A DNA stretch of 64,000 nt from Microdochium bolleyi (lineage: Eukaryota; Ascomycota; Sordariomycetes; Xylariales; Microdochiaceae): contig KQ964249.1 of assembly GCA_001566295.1 (NCBI GenBank), forward strand, positions 1,426,001 through 1,490,000, in the 5' to 3' direction. The notes beneath the pieces were generated by a model. The model was not told the DNA's origin. It ran no database searches and worked only from the letters and a program-made list of their open reading frames with translations. Each line of letters starts with the position of its first letter. Within the stretch, counting starts at the first letter, position 1. The position numbers and the translations under genes were made by a program. Shown piece after piece: positions 58,337 to 64,000 of the stretch.

Positions 58337-60055
58337 ATGTGGTGCATTCAGTACGGCTACGGCCTTGGCGTGATCTGCGCCCTGGCTTCGCACATCACAA
58401 GCAGCTTCGCACAGGGCACTACGCAGAGGTTCGAGGCCGAGAATGCTCTCCTCTCAGGCACCAATGTCGACACAGCCCAGGCTGGCTTCTCTGGTTGGTC
58501 TCTCCCACGCGCGCTCTCAGCGGAGCGCACAAGGGACATAGCAAAGGTCCGCCCTTGTTACTAACCTGTTCCGCTACAGGCTCCGGCTACGTGACTGGCT
58601 TTGATACGGGCACGGACAAGGCCACATTTCAGGTGTCAAGTGATGCTTTGACGCTTTTCGATGTCAGCATTCGCTACGCGGGCATTTACGGCGAGAAGAG
58701 AACCTCGCTTGTACTCAACGACGGCTCTACGAGTGAGGTCTTGCTTCCAGCCACGACTACATGGGCCACCGTTTCTGGGGGTCAGGTGCTCCTCAAAGCT
58801 GGTAATAACACTATCGATGTTGTCTCGAATTGGGGATGGTGAGTCACGATCAAACAGAATCAATTCTATGCTGCCCAGTGATATCTGATATCCCGTCGAC
58901 TGTCTATAGGTATCTTATTGATTACATTGAGCTCACGCCCGCAAAAGCCCGTCCTCCGCACCAAATCAACAAAGATTTGGCCAATGACGAATCGGGTCCT
59001 ATCGCGTACAAGCTTTACAACTATCTCATTTCCATTTACGGGAAGAAGATACTTTCTGGGCAACAAGATCAGAAGTGGGTGGATTGGATCACCCAGAAGG
59101 TTGGCAAGACTCCGGCGCTGCTCTCGGTTGATCTGATGGACTACAGTCCATCCCGCGTCGAGCGCCAGGGCCAGATCTCGACAGCAATCGAGGATGCCAT
59201 CGCCCACCACGATAATGGAGGCATCGTGTCGGTTCTGTGGCACTGGAATGCGCCCAATGGTCTGTACGACACGACGGAGAACCCTTGGTGGTCTGGATTC
59301 TACACTCGCGCAACGGACTTTGATCTCGCTCAGACGCTCGCAGACCCCAAGGGAGCCAACTACACCCTCGTCATCCGCGACATCGATGCCATCGCCATAC
59401 AGCTTAAGCGGCTGGAGGCTGCCGGCGTCCCTGTCCTGTTCCGGCCATTGCACGAAGCAGAAGGCAAGTGGTTCTGGTGGGGTGCGCAAGGCCCCGAGCC
59501 GGCCAAGGCTCTCTGGAAACTCCTTTTTGATCGACTTGGAGAGTACCACGGCCTCAGCAACCTCGTTTGGGTCTGGAACTCGATCGCCGAGGACTGGTAT
59601 CCAGGAGATGAGACTGTGGACATCCTTAGCGCAGACGTGTATGCACAGGGGCATGGTGTAAGTCTCTCGCACAGAAGTGGTTGTCTTGGCGGAAAGCTAA
59701 TCGGCCTGCTATGCAGGTCATGTCCACGCAGTACCAGCAACTCGTTGACCTCGGGAAGGGCAAGAAGCTCATCGCTGCCTCCGAGGTTGGCTCGGCTCCG
59801 AAGCCTGATCTTCTGCAGGTTTACAAGGCCGACTGGCTGTGGTTTTGCGTCTGGGGCGAGACGTACATCGACAACAGTGACTGGAACTCGATCGAGATTC
59901 TGAAAGAGGTGAGAGGCAACCATTTTCCCCTGTTACGTCTGAATGATATATTGTGTACTGGTCAGCTACTGATGAAAGCCTATGCTTGTCGATAGATTTA
60001 CAACAGCGACTATGTCCTCACGCTCGACGAGATTCAGGGATGGGCAAGGAATTGA
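58337..60055 (+). CDS. Secreted beta-mannanase, CBM35 plus GH26
   Basis: Exons 58337-58493, 58580-58838, 58910-59657, 59717-59908 and 59996-60055 give 471 residues. A signal peptide (about 1-25, ending SSFAQ) is followed by a family 35 carbohydrate-binding module (about 29-150: FEAENALLSGTNV, GSGYVTGFDTGTDKATFQV, IRYAGIYGEKRTSLVLN, NTIDVVSNWGWYLIDYIEL). The GH26 barrel fills the rest. The acid/base is Glu in LFRPLHEAEG (about E321) and the nucleophile is Glu in IAASEVG (about E411). IVSVLWHWNAP and WFWWGAQGPEPAKALWKLLFDRL are also typical. The layout is that of fungal endo-mannanases such as Podospora Man26A, which cut (galacto)mannan in plant cell walls, with the CBM35 binding mannan. The last exon adds only 19 residues. 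Confidence 0.95.
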
Positions 60056-60455
60056 GCATCTGGCGTCCATGAAATCGCAGATATTTGGTGTGGCTAAGCG
60101 TACGAATATGTATATACAACCCAAACTATATTTGGTGTTCAATTCCACGAGTTGGGCGTTGCCAATGGCGGATGTCAAAGAAACATCAGTGACAGCTTGA
60201 ACACCCTGTTGACGAAAGAAGATGTCGGCGACATTCCTTCACTATCTCCTATTTCTCCCTCGCACTTGAACATTGTCCCCTAACGCCATGGTAGCGTGGG
60301 TAGAAGTCGTGCTGCAGATTCCATTCAGCCCTCAGCATACGCAGACCATAGACAAAATGTTGAAGTGAAGCCGTGTTAATTTACTTCTTCCTTCAGCTGG
60401 GACGGGCGCACTGAGAGCATGTTGCACAGCCTTGTAGGCCTTTCGAAAGGTGAGA
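60056..60455. other. Region between convergent mannanase and MFS genes
   Basis: Holds the two 3' ends. No gene. Confidence 0.5.
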
Positions 60456-62289
60456 CTACAGCACATAGCGAAACAGAACCTGTCGTGTAGGCCTCATGTC
60501 AGCGACAGGCCTACTTACGTGGGAAGTCACTCACTGGATGTAGTACTTACGTTATCGCGATCTGTGACGTCCTCGAAACCCTGTTGCTCACTGATCCTAT
60601 GTAGCTCGGCAATCTCCTGTTCTGTCTTGCCCTCGAGAGACCTGTCCAGCTTGCGATTTTCTAGCACATAGAGGAAGCGCAGAATCTGGTTCAGCACGAG
60701 GTTCAGGATGAAGCCGCAGAGCATGGCCACAATGCCGCCATGATAGGCTGGTGCTTCCGCGCTCTTGAAGAACTGCGGGCCAGCGATCTGGCCAATGCAG
60801 TAGCATACAAAGACCCAGCCTGAAGCAACGGATCGTTTCGTGCTACCGGCAATGTTTGTTGACAATAGGCCAAGAATGACCATGAACCCAACCGGATATG
60901 AGCCCAGCAGCCAGACGCCAGCGAGCCGGCCCCACTTGTTGTTAACTTCAAGCTGGTTGATCAGACAGGTGCCAATGATCTAAACAGGCTGGTGGTCAGC
61001 CTAGCAAACTCGGCAGCAAGGTTTGACTTTTGCCGTATACCTACCGGGGGGATCATAGCTGCAGTGGCTACGTGGAGACGAGAGTTGTTGATTTTGCTAG
61101 CCAAGAACCCGCAGAATAGTTGTGCAACCACCTGGACTGACGAAAGGGGAAGGTTCATGAGGGTTGTTTGCAAGGGATCGAATCCGAAGCCGGCAATGAT
61201 TAGTGAGCCAAAGGCGAGCCCACCCGAGGCGATTGCGTTCACGAAAGAGATGAGGCCAAGGACGATGACCTTTGGATCGGTAACTGCCTCGGTGATCTGC
61301 GATTTGACGAAGCGACGTGACTTTGTGCCGGTCTTGTTCCCGATCACACGCTGGACTGCCACCACCTTGTCGCTGTCGCTTAACCGGGACGCGTGTGCTG
61401 GGGAGTCGGGGACGAAGAGCGTGAAGATGATGCCCCATGCCACTGTCATGGCTCCGAGGATGAGAAAGATATATTTCCTGATCATCAAATAAGGTGTAAG
61501 CCGGAAGAGCTCTGTCCGCCCAGTCCACTCTGTCCACTCTGTGTCCGCAGCTGTCATCCGAGGGAAAGACGTACCAGGTTGAGAGGCTGCCCTTGATGTG
61601 TCCGATACCATAAGCCAGCAGCGTGCCAACGAAGCTCCCGACACCCAGGAAGGATATCCACAGTGCGGACCGACCAGCCTGCTCTTGCCGAGTCCACCAG
61701 ATGCCTGTCACTGCCACGAACCCAGGAGAAATAGTGGCCTCTGTCATTCCCAGAATAAAACGCACACCTGCCAGTCCGGCAAACGATGAGCATGCAGCTG
61801 TAGTGAGCAGCACAGCACCCCAAAGGATGATGTTGACGCCCAAGAACTTGGCAACGGGGAATTTCTGAAGAATTGCGACGCCAGGATACTCGGCGATCAG
61901 GTAGCCTGCGGCCCGAGCGGTCAGCAGAGCGCAATGTGAGAGGCTGGGGAACCAGGCGCACCAAAGTAGAAGATGGAGCTTGTCCAGGAATACTGCTGTC
62001 CCTCAAGGCCATTGTCAGGGATGATGCCGTACACAGACGAGTAGCCTAGAGACGTCTTGTCGATGAACTGCAGGGCGTAGGTGATGCAGAGGAACGGTAG
62101 GATGTGCATGTCAATCTTACGACGAACACGGCGAGCATTTTCCTCGTCGAGCTCGCCCATCATGAGTGCTCGCGCGGCCAGCTCGCCGGCCTCGTCCTGG
62201 ATCTGCATGCTGGCCATCTGGACGTCCTTGGGGTTGACATCGTCAGCTGCTGCAACCATGTCGTGGTCGGCTTGCTTTTCAGATGCCAT
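60456..62289 (-). CDS. MFS permease, Dal5-like (anion:cation symporter family)
   Basis: Exons 62289-61962, 61905-61575, 61477-61045, 60979-60551 and 60479-60456 (24 bp) give 514 residues. The cytosolic N-terminus (about 1-65) ends in VRRKIDMHILPFLCITYALQFIDKTSLGYSSVYGI, the first membrane segment of the Dal5/ACS family. YLIAEYPGVAILQKFPVAKFLG, GVRFILGMTEATISPGFVAVTGIWW and SRLSDSDKVVAVQRVIGNKTG follow in the expected order, with twelve membrane spans in all. The final 24-bp exon gives the family's usual ending, VTDRDN joined to VLFRYVL; without it translation would run on into VSTTSSE. Yeast Dal5 imports allantoate, ureidosuccinate and dipeptides; other members take up nicotinate, biotin or pantothenate. 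It faces an M20 amidohydrolase across 571 bp. Confidence 0.93.
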
Positions 62290-62860
62290 AGTGATTGACG
62301 GTCTGGACGCTCGTCTTTAATCCTCGAGGCGGGTAGCTCCTAAGCCTAAAGGGTTTGTGGATTGGCCAGGCAACATGGGACGATTGTCGAGGATAAATAT
62401 ACCGAGGAGGGACGCGAGCGTTGTCAAGCTCGCAAGACCACCGGCCGAGACTCCGGTTGTCGGGGCCGGGAGCTTCCGTTATCTCGAACCACTGCGCCGT
62501 CGTTGCACAGTGGTAAACCAATCATATGCAAGTCAAGCTGGTCAGGCCGTGAAAGCTCCCGGCTGAGGCCGGCCTGTGGGTAAGGCTTATCATTCGCACT
62601 TCGGCGCAAGCCTGTTGGCGTCCGAACCGGGCAAGTTGCCGACGGAAGCCAGGGCCCCCTAGCCGCATCCCACGCGACTCTTTCGGCCTAGCTGCGGTAC
62701 GGAGCTGCCGACTACGGCGGCCCCAACTCTGATCCACTGCCGCTGTCTGTTGGACTCCGGCTTCAAGACACCAGTCGGAAGTTCTGGTAGGTGGATGGCA
62801 GCCTCATCCTCGACGTGCATGCTTTGCGAGTTGCGGGCTTGAAATCGGAAGGCAGCTGCG
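62290..62860. promoter_or_regulatory. Divergent promoter, Dal5-like permease and M20 hydrolase
   Basis: Two HGATAR sites of the AreA/NIT2 type lie on the minus strand at 62479-62484 (AGATAA) and 62587-62592 (TGATAA). A perfect 11-base inverted repeat, GCCGGGAGCTT (62465-62475) and its complement (62553-62563), encloses one of them. GATA hexamers are common by chance at this length, so nitrogen control is only suggested. Confidence 0.4.
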
Positions 62861-64000
62861 ATGCAAATCACCCCAGAGGACTTTGTCCTTGTGGCGAGCC
62901 ACGATGCTCAGACCCTCGAACATCCAGGCTACCTCGCCGAGATCGACAACGCTATCGAGAGCGCTGCGGACGGGCTCTGGGCCGTCAACAAGACTATTCA
63001 CGACAACCCGGAGCTTGGCTACCATGAGTTTACGGCACACAGGGTTCTCACAGACTACATGCAGCGCCAGCATGGATGGGCTGTGACCCGGTCGGCATAT
63101 GGTCTTGCGACAGCGTGGACAGCCGTGCACGACAGCGGGCGCCCCGGGCCTGTCGTGTCCTTCAATGCCGAGTATGGTCAGTCGCCAGCAAGGCGCATAA
63201 ACCACACCCCGAGGCACTCATCTTGGACTAACAGCCGACGCCGCAGACGCTCTCGAGGGGATTGGCAACGCGTGTGGCCACAACTTGATTGCCACGGCCT
63301 CTGTCGCGGGAGGACTGGCGACTGCAGAAGTCATGGAACGCCACAAGCTAGGGGGCAAAGTCGTCATATTCGGTACTCCAGCAGAAGAAGGTGAGTCTGT
63401 CCGTGCTGGTCGCCCTAGGCCACCACTTGTCATCCACACAAAGAATCTAACCTCTGTGCAGGCGGTGGTGGCAAGATCAAGCTGCTCGAGGCTGGGGCGT
63501 ACCGGGACCATAAAGTCGACATCAACCTCATCTCACACCCGGGCATCGTCGGCGACAGTGCCATCATGCGGACGGCTGCTTACGAAGCCTTCCGGGTGGA
63601 ATACTTTGGACGGCAGGCGCATGCTGCGGCCAGCCCGTGGCTGGGTATCAATGCCCTGGATGCGCTCATCACGGCATATACAGCGCTCTCGGTGCTGCGA
63701 CAACAGACGATGCCGGGCGATGTGATCCAGGGCAACATCTCGGATGGCGGGCTGCGGCCAAACATAATCCATGCATTTGCTGCAGGCAACTTCGTGGTGC
63801 GGGCTGACAGCCGGGCAAGACTACGGGAGCTCAAGAAGAAGGTCGATGGGTGTTTCCAGGCTGGGGCAGCGGCATCGGGCGCGACGCTCAAGATGGCGAC
63901 GAGCATGAGCTATGCGGACCACGTGCCGAACCGGGTGCTCGCGCACTCGTACCGGCGATACTTCAACGCGCTCAGCCCGCCCATGCAGATCCCCGAAGAC
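62861..64000 (+). CDS. M20-family amidohydrolase/dipeptidase, 3' end outside the window
   Basis: Exons 62861-63176, 63247-63390 and 63463 onward; the frame is open at the window edge, so the gene is cut by the window, not broken. The peptidase M20 order is clear: IHDNPELGYHEFTAHRVLTDYM, NAEYDALEGIGNACGHNLIA (metal-binding Asp/His region, joined across the first intron), VVIFGTPAEEGGGGKIKLLEAG (catalytic Glu and metal Glu) and SHPGI. The dimerisation lid follows (about 215 on: AFRVEYFGRQAHAAASPWLGINALDAL). It is nearest the PM20D2/aminoacylase-1-like group, which splits dipeptides or N-acyl amino acids; a role in amide or allantoate breakdown is also possible. An upstream in-frame acceptor (63235) would add four residues, but family alignment favours 63247. 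Confidence 0.93.

Noticed and set aside
1..64000. CRISPR arrays, transposons, LTRs or a secondary-metabolite cluster
   Set aside because: No regularly spaced repeats, transposase, reverse transcriptase, PKS, NRPS or terpene synthase motifs were seen on either strand.

Overview
This is a nuclear window from a filamentous ascomycete (Pezizomycotina, most likely a Sordariomycete). The support is spliced genes with short GT-AG introns (about 50-230 bp), CTNAC-type branch points, GC-rich coding sequence, two Zn2Cys6 regulators, a HET-domain protein, F-box and RBR proteins, and single-copy eukaryotic housekeeping genes (RPF2, VPS9, verprolin, a DNF3-type flippase). I cannot name the species from sequence alone. 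Exon boundaries below were worked out by hand from splice signals, reading-frame continuity and family motifs; every multi-exon model listed adds up to a whole number of codons.

Layout. 0-4.1 kb is gene-poor: a long TTC microsatellite, a decayed superfamily-1 helicase fragment and a small tandem repeat. 4.1-6.7 kb (-) is an OPT oligopeptide transporter. After a 3.1 kb empty stretch come verprolin (9.8-11.2 kb, +), an intronless MFS transporter (11.9-13.4, +), a HET-domain protein (14.0-15.4, -) and two divergently transcribed Zn2Cys6 regulators (16.0-18.2, -; 20.2-23.1, +). Next are a GFA/CENP-V-type zinc protein (23.6-24.3, -), a DUF1765 protein (25.8-29.5, -), 2.8 kb without a convincing gene, an RBR ubiquitin ligase (32.3-34.1, -), tRNA-Thr(AGU) (35.4-35.5, -), a small basic protein (36.1-36.5, -), an F-box protein (37.6-38.6, -) and a membrane-anchored CPYS glutaredoxin (39.3-40.2, -). 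Then follow a broken second GFA gene (41.0-41.6, -), an unidentified membrane protein (42.6-43.7, +), RPF2 (44.0-45.2, -), a secreted lactonohydrolase (46.1-47.8, +), a DenD-like SDR (48.2-49.2, -), a DNF3-type flippase (49.7-54.2, -), a VPS9 Rab5 GEF (55.0-57.3, +) and a secreted CBM35-GH26 mannanase (58.3-60.1, +). The window ends with a Dal5/ACS-type MFS permease (60.5-62.3, -) facing an M20 amidohydrolase that runs off the right edge (62.9-64.0, +).

There is no secondary-metabolite cluster, transposon, CRISPR array or obvious operon-like system. The nearest thing to a functional unit is the divergent permease/M20 hydrolase pair at the right edge, which reads as small peptide or amide uptake plus hydrolysis. 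Trafficking genes (DNF3-like, VPS9, verprolin, Golgi-type glutaredoxin) are scattered, not clustered. The observations most worth following are the EF-hand-like loop in the glutaredoxin, the decayed GFA paralogue with Cys-to-Tyr changes, the recurrent TACCYWRGGTA-type palindromes in intergenic DNA, and several micro-exons that automatic annotation would probably miss.
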